Assembly: GCF_963924675.1 (NCBI RefSeq)
Contig: NC_089219.1
Location: forward strand, 147,766,288 to 147,830,287
Length of the DNA stretch: 64,000 nucleotides
Source: Phocoena phocoena
Lineage: Eukaryota > Chordata > Mammalia > Artiodactyla > Phocoenidae
Reading direction: 5' to 3'
Positions 35,270 through 46,956 of the stretch are shown here, in pieces. Both the position numbers and the translations under genes were made by a program. Numbering within the stretch: position 1 is the stretch's first letter; each line of letters opens with the position of its first letter. The notes under the pieces are model-generated. The model worked only from the letters and a program-made list of their open reading frames with translations. It was not told where the DNA came from and ran no database searches.

Positions 35270-36055
35270 GGTTAAAGAGATACTCAACCTCTCTTATAGG
35301 AGAAATGAAAATCTGAATGACGCAGAACTACAATTTTTTACTTACCAGGTTAACAAAAAAATCCACAAGTTTAAGGTACACTCTGTTGACAGAGCTGTGA
35401 ATTCATATATTTCTGGTGGGAATGCAAAATGGTACAATGCATAAGGACAAGAATTTTGCAATTTCTATACAATCGTGTAAGAATTACTCTTTGACTCAGC
35501 AATTGCATTTTTAAGACAAATCTACTTAAAAACAGACCACTAATAACAAATGTACAACAGTATTCATTGTGACATTATTCCAACAGCAAAAATATTAAAA
35601 CAAAGCGATTTCCACTGGTAGGAAATTAGTTAAATAAATTATGGTATGTTCACAGAATAGGGCACAATGCAGCCAGGAAGAGGACTAAGAGAGATCTCTA
35701 CCTACTAATTTGAATTCAACTCTATGATGTAAAGTTAGGTTTTTTTACAAAAGCAAGATATAAAACAATATACATATATTTCACCTTTTGTAGAAAAAAA
35801 GTTATACATTTCTTACATTTACCATATATATGTTATCACATATTTTTCTATATTATTTATAGACAATTAAATCCAGAATGTGGGACATTCTAAAATCTAC
35901 TAAGTTGGTCTCTTAAAAAGTATGCATAGCTGCAGCAAACATAGAAAATGAATATAATTGTTGAATTTAGGTGAGGAGTCTATATGGGTTCACTATTTTA
36001 TTACCTTTTCTGTATGTTTGAAATTTTTCATGATTAAAGAAAGAAAAATGTAACT
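35270..36055 (+). mobile_element. Old L1 (L1MC-like) 3' end
   Basis: The sequence matches the 3' part and UTR of old L1: 'atttctggtgggaatgcaaa', 'ctttgactcagcaattgcat', 'tatggtatgttcacagaata', and the closing 'gtttgaaatttttcatgatt'. It ends with an A-rich run near 36050. Confidence 0.78.
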
Positions 36056-36064
36056 TGAGATATA

Positions 36065-36590
36065 TTAATACCCCTTAATGGCTTCCCATTTCATTTACAG
36101 TCATGTCAGAATACTTTCATGACCTACAAGACCCTATACAACCTAGACCTCTATTTATTACTTGTCTGGCTTTATCGATTCCTTTCTCTGTTACTCTGTT
36201 CCAGCCACACACTGGCCTCTTTTCTGTTCTTCAGGCAAGCCAAGCACACTCCTGCCTCAGGGTCTTTACACTTGTTCCTTCTGCCTGGAATGCTCTTCCC
36301 TCAGATATTGGCATGGCTTACTTCTTTCACTCTAATCATTCTCAATCTTCTCAGTAAGGCCTTCCGCGAACACCCTAAATTCCTGAAGAGATAAGCCGCA
36401 AGCCCTATTCCCTTTCCATGATTTATCTTTCTCCATATCACTTATCACTGCCTAATATAGTGTACACATGACTTAATTATTATTAGTCTCCTTCCCCTAG
36501 GAAATAAGCTCCATGAGGGCAGCCACTTCTATGTTCTCTGCTCCCAGCACCTTTAACAGCACCTGGCACACATACATTAGTAAAATTTAA
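36065..36590 (+). mobile_element. L2 LINE 3' end
   Basis: In order: 'catgacctacaagacccta', 'cacttgttccttctgcctgg', 'aatgctcttccctcagatat', 'ctccatgagggcagccact', 'cagcacctggcacacata'. The two overlapping plus-strand frames at 36103-36394 are L2 shadows. Confidence 0.88.
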
Positions 36591-37125
36591 AAATATATCA
36601 GAAGTCATTATGTAGTTTGAATTCTAACTTTCATTGCCCATATGCAGTGCAAACAGCATCTCCCATTTTGTGGCTTGCTTTTTTTTCCCTCTACTTACAG
36701 TATCTCTTATGGTACAAAAGTTTTAAATTTAAAAATGGTACAATTTATCAATCTTTTCCTTCAGGGTTCTGCTTTCGGTGACTCAAGAACTTGTTTTCCA
36801 CACTGAAATCATACTGTATACCAAATATTCTCCTAAAAGTTTTAAAGTTAATCCAAATAGAACTTTAGTTTAAAGCATGAGGTACAGACCAACATTTTTT
36901 TCCCCAAATGGATAACCATCTGTCCCAGCATCATTTAATAAGTATCCAACCTTACACCACTGAATTGTGATATCACCTTTTACATAAATTTCCATGTAAA
37001 TGAGTATCTCTTTCCGTTCTCTCTATAGTGTCTGATTAGACTATTTGTCTGTATCTGGGCCAATTCCATACTATCTTAATTACAGTAACTTTACAACCAG
37101 CTCTGGGTATCAGCAGGACAAATCC

Positions 37126-37570
37126 CTGAAGCAGAGATGGCTAACTGCCTCCAATATCCATTCTCTCTCTCCTCCTTTTAGTTATGGAATCAACCTCTGG
37201 ATTTTGCTTGTTCTGCTCTGGACTATTCTAAGCTTCCCTTGCAGCTAGACATGAACACATGACTAAGTTCTGGCCATTTACATGTGAGTAAAAATTATGT
37301 GTTTGCAACTCCTGAATCACATCCTAAAAAAGAGCTACTTTCTCCCTTTCCCTTTCTGGGGATTGCAGTGTAGACATGGTAACTTCAAACATCCCAAGGA
37401 AGACAACATCTAAAAGACATCAAAGCAAGACAGAAGAAACTCATCAAGTATAATCACCTAATTCCATCCTGCCTATCAGCTTGGACTTTTACATGAGACA
37501 GAAGTAAACCTTTCTTGTTTGGCCACTTGGTCTCTGAGAAGCAACCAAATGAGTATCTTATTAATAATAT
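37126..37570 (+). mobile_element. Degenerate LTR-like or non-autonomous retroelement
   Basis: It contains 'agctagacatgaacacatga', 'ctaagttctggccatttaca', and a 3' block 'gagacagaagtaaaccttt' before 'ggccacttggtctctgaga'. The same type of repeat seems present at 31480-31850. It interrupts the minus-strand L1. Family not assigned. Confidence 0.5.
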
Positions 37571-37959
37571 CCACCACACACCCATGTTCCTTACCTGAAA
37601 GCTAACTTAGTTCTTCTTGACTATTTGCTCTATCATATACATTTAAGAATTAACTTGTCCACTCCCTGAAAATTTCTGGTGGGATTTAGATTAGAACTGC
37701 ACTGAATTCATAGATTAATTTGGGGAGTACTGCCAATTTAAACATACTGCATATTTTTACCCATAAAAATTATTTATCTCTTCATTTATATTTCTTCTTT
37801 TAAGTCTGTATATAAACCTTTTTAGTTTTCTGCATAAAAGCCATACACAACTTTTGTTCATTTTGTTCCTGGATATTTAGAGATTTCATAATACTCTAAA
37901 AGAGATCTTTTGTTGCATTTTCTAATTATTTGTTGCCTATTATACAGGAATGTAACTGA

Positions 37960-38168
37960 TTTTTTTTTTTTTTTTTTGTGGTACGCGGGCCTCTCACTGT
38001 TGTGGCCTCTCCCGTTGCAGAGCACAGGCTCTGGACGCGCAGGCTCAGCAGTCATGGCTCACGGGCCAAGCCGCTCCGTGGCATGTGGGATCCTCCCGGA
38101 CCGGGGCACGAACCCGTGTCCCCTGCATCGGCAGGCGGACTCTCAACGGCTGCACCACCAGGGAAGCT
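37960..38168 (-). mobile_element. CHR-type SINE (200-bp form), minus strand
   Basis: A poly(T) tract at 37961-37977 is followed by the reverse complement of the family and ends at the GGGAAGC 5' end. The target duplication TAACTGATTTTT lies on both sides. In this orientation it is sense relative to SYT14. Confidence 0.93.
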
Positions 38169-39246
38169 CTAACTGATTTTTATATAATGATCTTGTACTG
38201 ATCAAATTTACTGAACTCTTATTCTATTAATTTGATTATAGAGTCTTCTGGATTTCCAATATTGATTATCAACATCACCTATGATACTAGTAGCATTATC
38301 CCTTCCTTTTTAATCTTATACTTTCTGTTTCTTCGTCATGGTTTACCATACTGGCTAAGATCTCCAGCATGATGCTGAAGAACAACATTCATGTTTCTAA
38401 TGCTTCATCGTTAATATTTAGTTTATTATCTGTTTTTGACAGATACCCTTTATTAGGTTAAAGAACGTTCTTTCTATTCCTAGTTTAAGAGCTTTTATTA
38501 TAAATGAGTAATACATTTTATCAAATGCTTTTTCTGCTTCTACTGAGGTGCTCACGTGATTAACATGGAAACTGTATCAGCAGATTCCCATGCAACATTT
38601 TGAGATGAACCAACTTGTCATACATCTGTATGTTTTCTTCCTCAAAACATTGCTGGGTTTGGTTTGCTAATTCTTATATTTATATTTCTAAGTAAGATTA
38701 GCATGTGTTTCCCTCTTTCACACTGTACTAGTCTGAATGAGTATTGAGGTTATATTCTAGTCTCATGAAGTAATTTGGGGTAATGCTCCATTTTTCTTAG
38801 TCTCCGAAACAGTTTTAATAAGACTGGGTTCCTTTCTTCTTTGAAGGCTGGAAAGTAGTTGCCAGAAAAAAATCATTAGTGATTAATTCAACTTCTCTAT
38901 GAGTTTAAATTATATTTTTCACTGAAATTGTCCATTTCATCTATGACTTCAGTTTTGCTATCAAAAAGTCATTAACACTTTTAGGATTTTTGAAAGCTCA
39001 CTTGTAACTGCAATTATATCCCCTCTTACAAGCCTAATATTATTTACATGTTGCTTCTGTCTGATTGTCTTAATTATCAATGCTGGAGATATTCCTATTT
39101 CATAAGTCTTTTCAAGTTACTAGCATTTTGCATACCAATGTTTTCTTAGGTCAGTCTCCCAAATAAAAACAAAAATAAACAAATGGGACCTAATCAAACT
39201 TACAAGCTTTTGCACAGCAAAGGAAACCATTAAAAAAAAAAAAGAG

Positions 39247-39456
39247 GGCTTCCCCAGTGGTGAGCGATTGAGGGTCCGCCTGCCGATGCAGGGGACACGG
39301 GTTCGTGCCCTGGTCTGGGAGGATCCCACATGCCGCGGAGCGGCTGGGCCCGTGAGCCATGGCTGCTGAGCCTGTGCGTCTGGAGCCTGTGCTCCGCAGC
39401 GGGGGAGGCCACAGCGGTGGGAAGCCCGCGTACCACAAAAAAAAAAAAAAAAAAAA
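39247..39456 (+). mobile_element. CHR-type SINE (200-bp form) nested in L1
   Basis: It starts GGCTTCCCCAGTGGTGAGCG, slightly diverged in the A-box region, with 'GTCTGGAGCCTGTGCTCCGC' and a long A tail followed by a (GAAA)n run to about 39480. Confidence 0.9.
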
Positions 39457-39482
39457 GAAAGAAAGAAAAGAAAAGAAAAGAC

Positions 39483-40189
39483 AACCTACAGAATGGGAGA
39501 AAATATTTGCAAATGATGCAACAGACAGGGGCTTAATCTCCAAGATATATAAACAGCTCATACAACTCTACAACAAAAAAGCAAATAATCCAATCAAAAA
39601 ATGGGCAGAAGACCTTAACAGACATTTCTCCAAAGAAGACATACAGATGGCCAGTAGGCACATGAAAAGATGCTCAACATTGTTAATTACTACAGAAATG
39701 CATATCAAAACCACAGTGAGGTATCAACTCACACCTGTCAAAATGGCTAGCATCAAAAAGTCTACAAATAATAAACAGTGGAGAAGGTACGGAGAAAAGG
39801 GAACCCTCCTATACTGCTGGTGGGAATGTAAATTGGTACAGCCACTATGGAAAACAGTATGGAGGTTCCTCCGAGAACTAAAAATAGAATTACCATATGA
39901 TCCAGCAATCCCATTCCTGGGCACATATCTGGACAAAACTATAATTCGAAAAGATACATGCACCCCTATGTTCATAGCAGCACTATTCCCAATAGCCAAA
40001 ACATGGAAACAACCTAAATGTCCATTGACAAATGAATGGATAAAGAAGATGTGGTACATATATACAATGGAATACTACTCAGCCATAAAAAAGAATGAAA
40101 TAATGCCGTTTGCAGCAACATGGATGCAATCAGAGATTATCATACTAAAAGTGAAGTCAGTCAGAAAGAGAAAGACAAATACCATATGA
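39483..40189 (+). pseudogene. L1 ORF2 C-terminal fragment, open frame
   Basis: About 235 codons of the L1 ORF2 C-terminus remain open ([20 protein letters not shown], then [20 protein letters not shown], then [20 protein letters not shown]). The frame continues upstream into the SINE and its A tail (start at 39359), which is a chance fusion. The endonuclease and RT domains are absent. The openness indicates a fairly young copy. Confidence 0.7.
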
Positions 40190-40512
40190 TATCACTTATA
40201 TGTGGAATCCAAAATATGGCACAAATGAACCTATCTACAAAACAAAAACAGATTCATAGACATAGAGAACAGACTTGTGGTTGCCAACAGGGAGGGGGGA
40301 AGGGAGAGGAATGGACTGGGAGTTTGGGGTTGGTAGGTGCAAACTATTACATTTAGAATGGATAAACAACAAGGTCCTAATGTATATCACAGGGAACTAT
40401 ATTCAATATCCTGTGATAAACCATAATGGAAAAGAATATTCAAAAAAAGAATATAAAAGTAAATAAATAAATTTATATTAAAAGCTAAAAAAAAGAAAGT
40501 ACTAGCATTTTG

Positions 40513-40690
40513 GCTCTCTTGATCCTCTTACTGTAACTGTTTCTATTTCATTAATTTTCTTTTACCCTTAGTGTTTCCTTCTTTCAACTTTCTCTGAACT
40601 TATGAGATAGCTCTAACTTCTTGCGCTGAATACTAATCTCATAAGTTTTCATTCTCTTCTAACTTAGGCATGTAAGGTTTTTTGATTTTC
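40513..40690 (-). mobile_element. Old L1 ORF2, minus strand (continued)
   Basis: This continues the L1 interrupted at 39117 ('actgtttctatttcattaat', 'aagttttcattctcttctaa'). The next ~230 bp (40690-40925) is an unassigned degenerate repeat-like sequence with 'ctatgaccaccatgtgagaa'. Confidence 0.6.
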
Positions 40691-40929
40691 TTAAAAATGG
40701 CCCAAAATTCTTTGGCACTACTCCCATTAAGAAGTAGGGCCTATGTCTCCTCCCTTTGAATGTTGGCAGGCTTGTAAATGCTTATGCCAATGTGGCAGAA
40801 GTGGTACCATGTGCGTACTTCTAAGATTAGATCATAAAAAAGTGATACATCATCTACCTTATCTGTTAGATCTATGACCACCATGTGAGAAGCCACTAAA
40901 TATATCTACAGCTCTCATTTTCAGTTCCT

Positions 40930-41785
40930 GCTATTTTTTAATAACAACTTTATTGAGATAAAGTTCACATACCATAAATTATATCCTTTTAAAGTGTATA
41001 GTTCAGTGGTTTTTAGTATATTCATAGAGCTGTGCAACCATTACTACTGTCTAATTTCAGAACATTTTCATCACTCCAAAAAGAAACTCTGTACTCATCA
41101 GTAGACACTCCATTCCCTCTTTCCCCCAGCCCCTTGCAACCACTAATCTACTTTCTGTCTCTTTGGATTCACCTACTCTAGACACTTCATATAAACTGAA
41201 TCATACAATACGTGATTCACATAAATAGAATCATACATATTTTATGTCTATCTTCTTTTACTTATAATGTTTTGAAGGTTTATCCATGCTGTAGTATAAT
41301 CAATATCTCATTCCTTTTTAGTGCTGAATAATATTCCATTGTATGGATATACCACATTTGTTTATCCATTCATCAGTTCCTGGACATTTAGGCTGCTTCT
41401 ACTGTTTGATTCTTATGAATAATGACATTACGACTATTACTATACAGGTTTTTGGGTAAACATGTTCTCAATTCTCTTGGGTATGTACCTAGAAATAAAA
41501 TTTCTGGATTATCTGGTAACTCTATTTTTAACTTTTTGAGGAAGTGCCAAACTGTTTTCCAAAGTGGCTGCACCATTTTACAATCCCACCAGTAATGTAC
41601 GAGGTTCCATAACCTCACAATAATCATTATAATAAATTAATAATAATATTTTATTTAATGATTATTAATAATAATTCATCAACATTCATTATTGTCTTTT
41701 GGGTTTTAGCCATCCTAATGGGGGTGAAATGGTATATCTCAGCGTGCTATTTATTTGCATTTCCCTAATAACCTTCTACACTGTT
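40930..41785 (-). mobile_element. L1 3' end, minus strand
   Basis: It is the reverse complement of the L1 3' UTR and ORF2 end ('ctttattgagataaagttca', 'cattttcatcactccaaaaa', 'gtatggatataccacatttg', 'aactgttttccaaagtggct'). The TAATAATAAT-rich stretch at 41625-41680 is a local low-complexity expansion. Confidence 0.85.
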
Positions 41786-42265
41786 AAACCCTGAGGGTTC
41801 CCTAACTTTTCTGTGGGCTCAAAAACACATTTAAAGGTATGTTTGCTATATTTTCTCTAGCAGTTTCAGGTGTTTTACAGCAGAAAATTTTATATTATCA
41901 AGTTCAAAATATCGCTGAAAAAAAGAAATCCCTGTTTCTTTAACCAGTCATTACATTTAGAATTTTGCTTGCATAAAGAAAGTATTCAATAAATACCTTG
42001 TAACTAACTAGTAGGCATCAGATTAAATTATTCAGGATCAATTCAGCCAAATCCACTTCAATCATTCATTTATTAACTCCAATGACATCTATCATATGTC
42101 CTATGCTCTTTCAGGCACTGGGGACAGTCCGTCAACACTAATGCCTTCTTAGAGCTTTTATCGTAATGGAGGAGACATACAGCTCCTCCCCCCAGTTATT
42201 TAATTGATAACTGCCAATTAAAATAGATGTTATTAAATAAGGAGGGTGATATCATTGAGATTAAG
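41786..42265. other. Intronic sequence with possible old repeat at 42055-42175
   Basis: Part of 42055-42175 ('ctttcaggcactggggacag', 'agagcttttatcgtaatgga') resembles an ancient interspersed repeat common in mammals, but the class is not clear. The rest is not recognised. Confidence 0.4.
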
Positions 42266-42269
42266 AATA

Positions 42270-42650
42270 AAAAAGGATGAGGGCGCGACTTAAGACTTAT
42301 GTCAGTAGGGAATGTGTGACTGCAAAGGAAAGAACTAGAGGAATCAGTCATTCAAAGAGCTGGTGCGGGAGAACATTACATGGATCAACAGAGGCAGAGT
42401 TCGAAGTGAAATGCCTTGAAATGGAGGAAGGGTCCACAAGCCAAGGAAGGCAGATGATGGCCCCAAGATGATGGAAAGATTGAGGAAACAGATTCTCCCC
42501 TCAAGCCTCCAGAAGAAATGTCTGCCCTCAGCCCAGTGGAACTGACTCTGGACTTTCACCTCTAGAACTGTAAGAGCATAAATTTGTGTTGTTTTAGCCA
42601 CCAAAAGTTGTGGCCAATTATTACAGCAACTGAAGGAAACGAACACAGAT
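42270..42650 (+). mobile_element. MLT1-like LTR (ERVL-MaLR)
   Basis: The 3' end reads 'ctagaactgtaagagcataa', 'tttgtgttgttttagccacc', 'attattacagcaactgaag', the hallmark of MaLR LTRs. It is followed directly by a primer-binding-site-like 'ggtatctgaaagtggggtgc' at 42654. The element is ancient, and the LTR has lost its promoter features. Confidence 0.75.
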
Positions 42651-44127
42651 TTCGGTATCTGAAAGTGGGGTGCCACTAAAACAAATACCTAACCATGAGG
42701 AAGTTAGGTATTTGTTATGACTAAGTAATTGGAATTAAGTAATGGGAAGAAGTTTGAAGAATTTTGAGGGGCACAACTGAAAAAGCCTAAATTGCCTTGA
42801 ACGGACTTTTAGTAGAAATATAGATGTTAATGACCCTCGTAGTGAGGACTCAGAAGAAAATGAGGAGCGTGGTACAGAAAATTCGTATCGTATTAGATCT
42901 AGGATACCTAAATAGTCATAAACAGACCACTGGTAGAAATATAAATGTTAAAGGTGCTACTGGTGAGAGCGCAGAAGGAAATGAAGAACATAAGAACATG
43001 TTCCTGGAAACTGGAGGAAAGGAGGTGCTTGTTACAGAAAGCTTAGCTAAATCGTGTTCCACAATTATATGGAAAGTAGAACTTGTAAACAACAAACTTG
43101 GATATTTAGCTGAGGAGATTTCAAAGCAAAGTGCTGAAGGTGCAGCCTGGGTTTCTTCATGCTGCTTATGGTTAAATTTGAGAGGAATGAGATAAAGTGA
43201 GGGAAGAACTGTTAAGCAAAAAGGAACCAGTACTTGATGATTTGGAAAACCCTCAGCCTACCCAGATTGTAAATTATGCTAAAATCAGGGATTCAATGTT
43301 AAGAAAGTGTGCTCTGGAGACAAAGCCAAAGTGTGGCTAGACAACCTTTTGCCAGTGCCTCAAAATGAACAAAAGGTCACAACGTTCAGTGACACAGAGG
43401 GCTCTCTGAAGAGATTAGACATGTGACTCATGGATCTCCTCAGCCGTCCTGGCAGAAGCCAAAAACAGAGATGGAATCATCCAAGAAAGACATGTGGAGG
43501 GGGGTCTTGTCTTATGGAAGGAACCCACATAACGAACAGAGAAGACTCACGAGAATCTTGCCTGAGACTGCTATACCAGCAGAACACCACCACCTCAGAC
43601 TGAAAGGGACAAGAGCGGACAAAATGAAAGAAGACAAACAGACCAAAATTCTACAGACAGGAAACAGGCTGATAAAAATACCCAGGTGCAGATATACACT
43701 ACCTTTCCTGAAAAGGAAGGATGACTCCAAGGGTAGAGTCTTAAATTCTGAGAGTGGAGCCTCAGACCTCAGGGCCAAGAGCAACAGAGTATTATTTCCA
43801 GGCCTTGAAATCGAATATACTTTTTTTCCAATTGGATTTCAAAACTGCTTGGTACCAGTGACTCCTCTCTTCTCTTCATTTTACCACCTTTGGGGTAGAA
43901 ATGTCTGTAACTGTTATCCTGTTCCATCACTGTATTTGAAGTGCAGGTAACATATTTGCTAGTTTCACATGTCTAGAGATGGAGAGGAATTCTGAACCAG
44001 GATGGATCATATCCAGTGTTTCACCCATACCTGATGTAAATGATTTAGATGATGTGACTTGAGTTGATGAAATTTAGATGACATTTTGATGATTTACAGA
44101 TGAGACTTCTGAGTTGATGTTATAATG
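42651..44127 (+). mobile_element. MLT1 internal region (MaLR), broken
   Basis: The sequence follows the internal region of MaLR elements ('aagcctaaattgccttgaac', 'atatttagctgaggagattt', 'aagtgctgaaggtgcagcct'). MaLRs carry only a gag-like remnant and no pol or env. The open frames at 42824-43195 and 43423-43950 are partial remnants interrupted by stops and shifts; they give no functional product. The 3' LTR is not found at the right end (near 44127). Confidence 0.75.
42680..42716. repeat. Perfect 14-bp inverted repeat (hairpin)
   Basis: The arms AACAAATACCTAAC (42680-42693) and GTTAGGTATTTGTT (42703-42716) are exact reverse complements with a 9-base loop. The hairpin replaces what is normally a non-palindromic part of the MaLR internal region. 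Confidence 0.9.
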
Positions 44128-44880
44128 TAAGGCTTTGTAGATCAGGGTAAGGCACTTTGATTTTATTCTAGGTATAGTGGGAATCCACAGAAGAATTCCA
44201 ATCAGCAAAGTGATATGACCTGATTTCAACGTAAACATTTAAATGTAAACATTTAAAAGGATCGTTGATATGTACTGAAAGGAGATAAGAGTGTAAGTAA
44301 GGGAACCTGTTAGAAAACCATTACAGTAGTGTGAGCAAGAGAAGATAAGGACACAGACTACGATGATAACAGCATGAAGGAAAAAAGAGGATAGATTCAA
44401 AATATATTTTGAAAGTAGAATTGACAAAACTTGCTAATAATAATAAATTAAATGCAGAAGATAAAAAAAAAGAGAGAAATACGGATGATTCTTAAGTTGG
44501 GACTTGAGCAACTGGGCCGACTGTTCTATTTATTAGCTGAGATGGAGAAGAGGGAGGAAGGTACAGATTCACGTGAGAAAATCGAGATTTGCATTTTAGA
44601 CACGCCAAGTTTTTATTCTAACAGACATCCAGATAGAAATATCAAGTAAGTAGTTTGATATAAGAGCAGGAAGCTCAAGGACAGCTCAGAGCCAGATTTA
44701 TAAATTTGTATGGCATTTAAAACAACAGAACCAAATAAAATTAAACAGAAAGAACAGATGGAAAAATGAAGCAAGCCCAGGACCCAACTCTGGTATGTTC
44801 CAACATGTACAGGTCTGACAGAGGAGAGAAGCCAGCAAAGGAGACAGAGAACAGCCAAACAGGTAAAAACAAGCTGAACA
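44128..44880 (+). mobile_element. Ancient mammalian interspersed repeat, class unassigned
   Basis: Motifs in order: 'aggctttgtagatcagggta', 'tttgattttattctaggtat', 'aaagtgatatgacctgattt', 'aaaccattacagtagtgtga', 'gggacttgagcaactgggcc', 'acatccagatagaaatatc'. I have seen this order as a common old repeat but cannot name its family with confidence. Confidence 0.55.
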
Positions 44881-44997
44881 TAATGTTAGAGATATTATCT
44901 TGCCAGAACCATTGATACTAATTACAATTATTCCACTTGGTATAACCTTCATAGGCTCTACTCCATGAAAGTCCAGTTTAAAATGCAAAAGCTTTAG

Positions 44998-45132
44998 GGA
45001 CTTCCCTGGTGGCCCAGTGGTTAAGACTCTGTGCTTCCACTGCAGAGGTGCAGGTTCAATACCTAGTTGGGGAACTAAGATTCCACATGTCACGCAGTGC
45101 AGCCAAAAAAAAAAATTTTTTTTAATAAAAAA
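44998..45132 (+). mobile_element. CHR/Bov-tA-type SINE (short form)
   Basis: It starts GGGACTTCCCTGGTGGCCCA, ends after 'GCAGTGCAGCC' and an A/T tail. The target duplication AAAATGCAAAAGCTTTA / AAAACGCAAAAGCTTTA (one change) flanks it. Confidence 0.92.
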
Positions 45133-45154
45133 TAAAACGCAAAAGCTTTAGCTC

Positions 45155-46908
45155 TGAGCATTCATTTTTAAAATATTCAAATACTTATGGAACTTCCACT
45201 AGAAGAGGACACTGAATGCTGAGGGGATACACATACATTCAGAGACTTTTCCATTGCATAGCTGCACTGTGACGATTTTTAAAATTTTAATCACAGATTT
45301 TAAATTCTTTAGGAAATTGGAAGAAGTGAAAAAGTTGGACTAACACAGAGAAATCTGGGCAAGGCATGGTCGGAGAACCACCTGGATACGAATGGAGATA
45401 GCAATAAAGAACAGCAAGAAGAGCCATAATAAAAAGGTGTGTGTTCAGATCATCATCTGTCGCTACCTACACTATTTTCTCCATTGTAGCTTTCTGTTCC
45501 CCTTGTAGCCACGAAAAGCCCTCCACACATTTTATTTTCCTCCCCTCTAGCTATCTCTACTCTTGTCTTGATTCTCTCTTCATCTGACCACAGTTTTATA
45601 GTTTTTGATCTCAACTGATTTGTACGGTGCCTTTTCCTGTCCAAGTAAGTCCTGTGTTTTAAAAAGTTTTCCTGGGACAAGGTAGTAACTATAAAATTAT
45701 CTAAAACATTTTGAGCAAATATGGATTAATACGTTATAGTTGAAGACTAAAAATGTTTACATAGACAAAGAAAACAACATATAATTTGTCCCCTCTCTCC
45801 CCCATCTCCACAATCCTAAATTTGAGATTTCAGGGAACTGACTTCAATTTTCTCTTTTGTGGTACCAGACATATAGATAGATTACACTTTAATACAGGAA
45901 GGAGACAATTTTTAAATGAACAGCAATCAAAGGCAGTGACACATAGACAAACTAGCATGATTACGCCAAATTCACCTAAAAAAGAATTAAAAACCTTTTA
46001 CTCAACTCTAAAGAAGCTGAGGCTTTTCAGACCTGTTGAAGACTTCCTAAAAGTATGCTGACATTCCCTGGTATGTCAGTCATACCCACGCACCACAAAT
46101 ACTGACATCGTCTCAAACCTCCTGAGGGTGAAATGTTAGGGCAAGGAGTGCTGCTAGCTGGCCAGACTCAGGAGGGCCAACCCGGTTTTCAAGAAAGACG
46201 TAAGAAAAGGAAAGTCCCCCAAGTTTAAAAAGAGAAAAGAGTAGTACATTTATGAAGATTTCTTCCCCTGACCTCCCCTTTCTTCACACCCTTTCACAGG
46301 TGTGACTGCTTAGGAGTATGGGGACTCCCAAGGTTTTCCTGATTCTTCCAAATCTAGAGAATACCTGATTCCTTGCCTCCCACCTAATAACTGAATTACC
46401 TTTCCTGGGGCCACCTTGTTCAACCACCCAGTTGTCAGGTGGCTCCTTCTAAGGAAGCATAGACAGTTGTTGGTGTCAAAAGATGTTGTGGTCTTTGGAC
46501 ATGTTCCCGATTTGAATTTCAACCAACTCCTCACATCTCTCTGATGGGGTACAGTAATAGAACAGAAGTCAATGGGAGATCAGCATGCACTCAGATTCCA
46601 GATTCTGAAAGGGAACAAAAATCAAACCCTCCATTCTTTGCCTCTTCACCACATCTGATAACCAATATGCTAGAAACCAGGCTTTATCAGCCCATGAAAA
46701 CTAAATATAAAGTAACAACTCTCAATAACCACATAATAAGCAGTATGTACTTGATGAATGGTTAAGTCTACAATACAAATAACAAATGTTAATATTTATT
46801 AAATTTTATACTCTGTAAGTCCAAATTATCTGCCATTGTACTAAAATGTATCATACACTGTGAAGTGTTCATTTTGTATTTAAATATCCATGCAGAGCAC
46901 TGACTCAC
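45155..46908. other. Intronic single-copy sequence next to exon 2, nothing identified
   Basis: No recognised repeat. Short frames at 45453-45680, 45786-46061, 46310-46534 and 46544-46765 lack any family resemblance. Confidence 0.5.
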
Positions 46909-46956
46909 CTTTTCTAATACAGATAAGTTCATGTACTCCACAGGTTCTTTCTCCAC
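46909..46956 (-). CDS. SYT14: SYT14 coding exon 2 (48 nt)
   Basis: On the minus strand a pyrimidine-rich tract ending TTTTCTTAACAG precedes the exon at 46957, and the donor GTGAGT follows at 46908. The exon is 48 nt, a multiple of three, and keeps phase 1 at both ends. Joined to exon 1, the split codon GGT gives glycine and the exon reads GGERTCGVHELICIRK, then leaves one G for the next codon. The segment carries two cysteines and lies just before where the family's transmembrane helix begins, so it is the extra-cytosolic N-terminal stub. The surrounding several hundred bases have no coding character on either strand. The exon is too short to appear as an open frame of normal reporting length, and was found by looking for a partner to the exon 1 donor. 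Confidence 0.9.

Larger units (their letters stand above)
36615..39117 (-). mobile_element. Old L1 ORF2, minus strand, interrupted
   Basis: It is the reverse complement of L1 ORF2 ('ccagcatcatttaataagta', 'cactgaattcatagattaat', 'tcaaatgctttttctgcttc', 'tttctattcctagtttaag'). It is split by an LTR-like element at about 37126-37570, a SINE at 37960 and a nested L1 at 39131, and resumes at 40513. Confidence 0.75.
39131..40499 (+). mobile_element. Younger L1 3' part nested in minus-strand L1
   Basis: The insertion is bounded by perfect 13-bp copies of TACTAGCATTTTG at 39118-39130 and 40500-40512. It contains the ORF2 C-terminus and part of the 3' UTR and is itself split by a SINE at 39247. The 3' end stops before the usual L1 terminus (after 'cctgtgataaaccataatgg') and passes into an A-rich tract, which suggests premature polyadenylation. 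Confidence 0.88.

Noticed and set aside
39359..40189. 276-codon open frame that looks like a gene
   Set aside because: Its first ~35 codons are SINE body and poly(A) (a lysine run), and the rest is the L1 ORF2 C-terminus. It is a chance fusion of two transposons.
1..46908. Further SYT14 exons (membrane segment and beyond)
   Set aside because: I looked on the minus strand for the expected hydrophobic stretch followed by NKKFC-type residues with splice sites and found none; it is probably outside the window, though a by-eye search can miss short exons.
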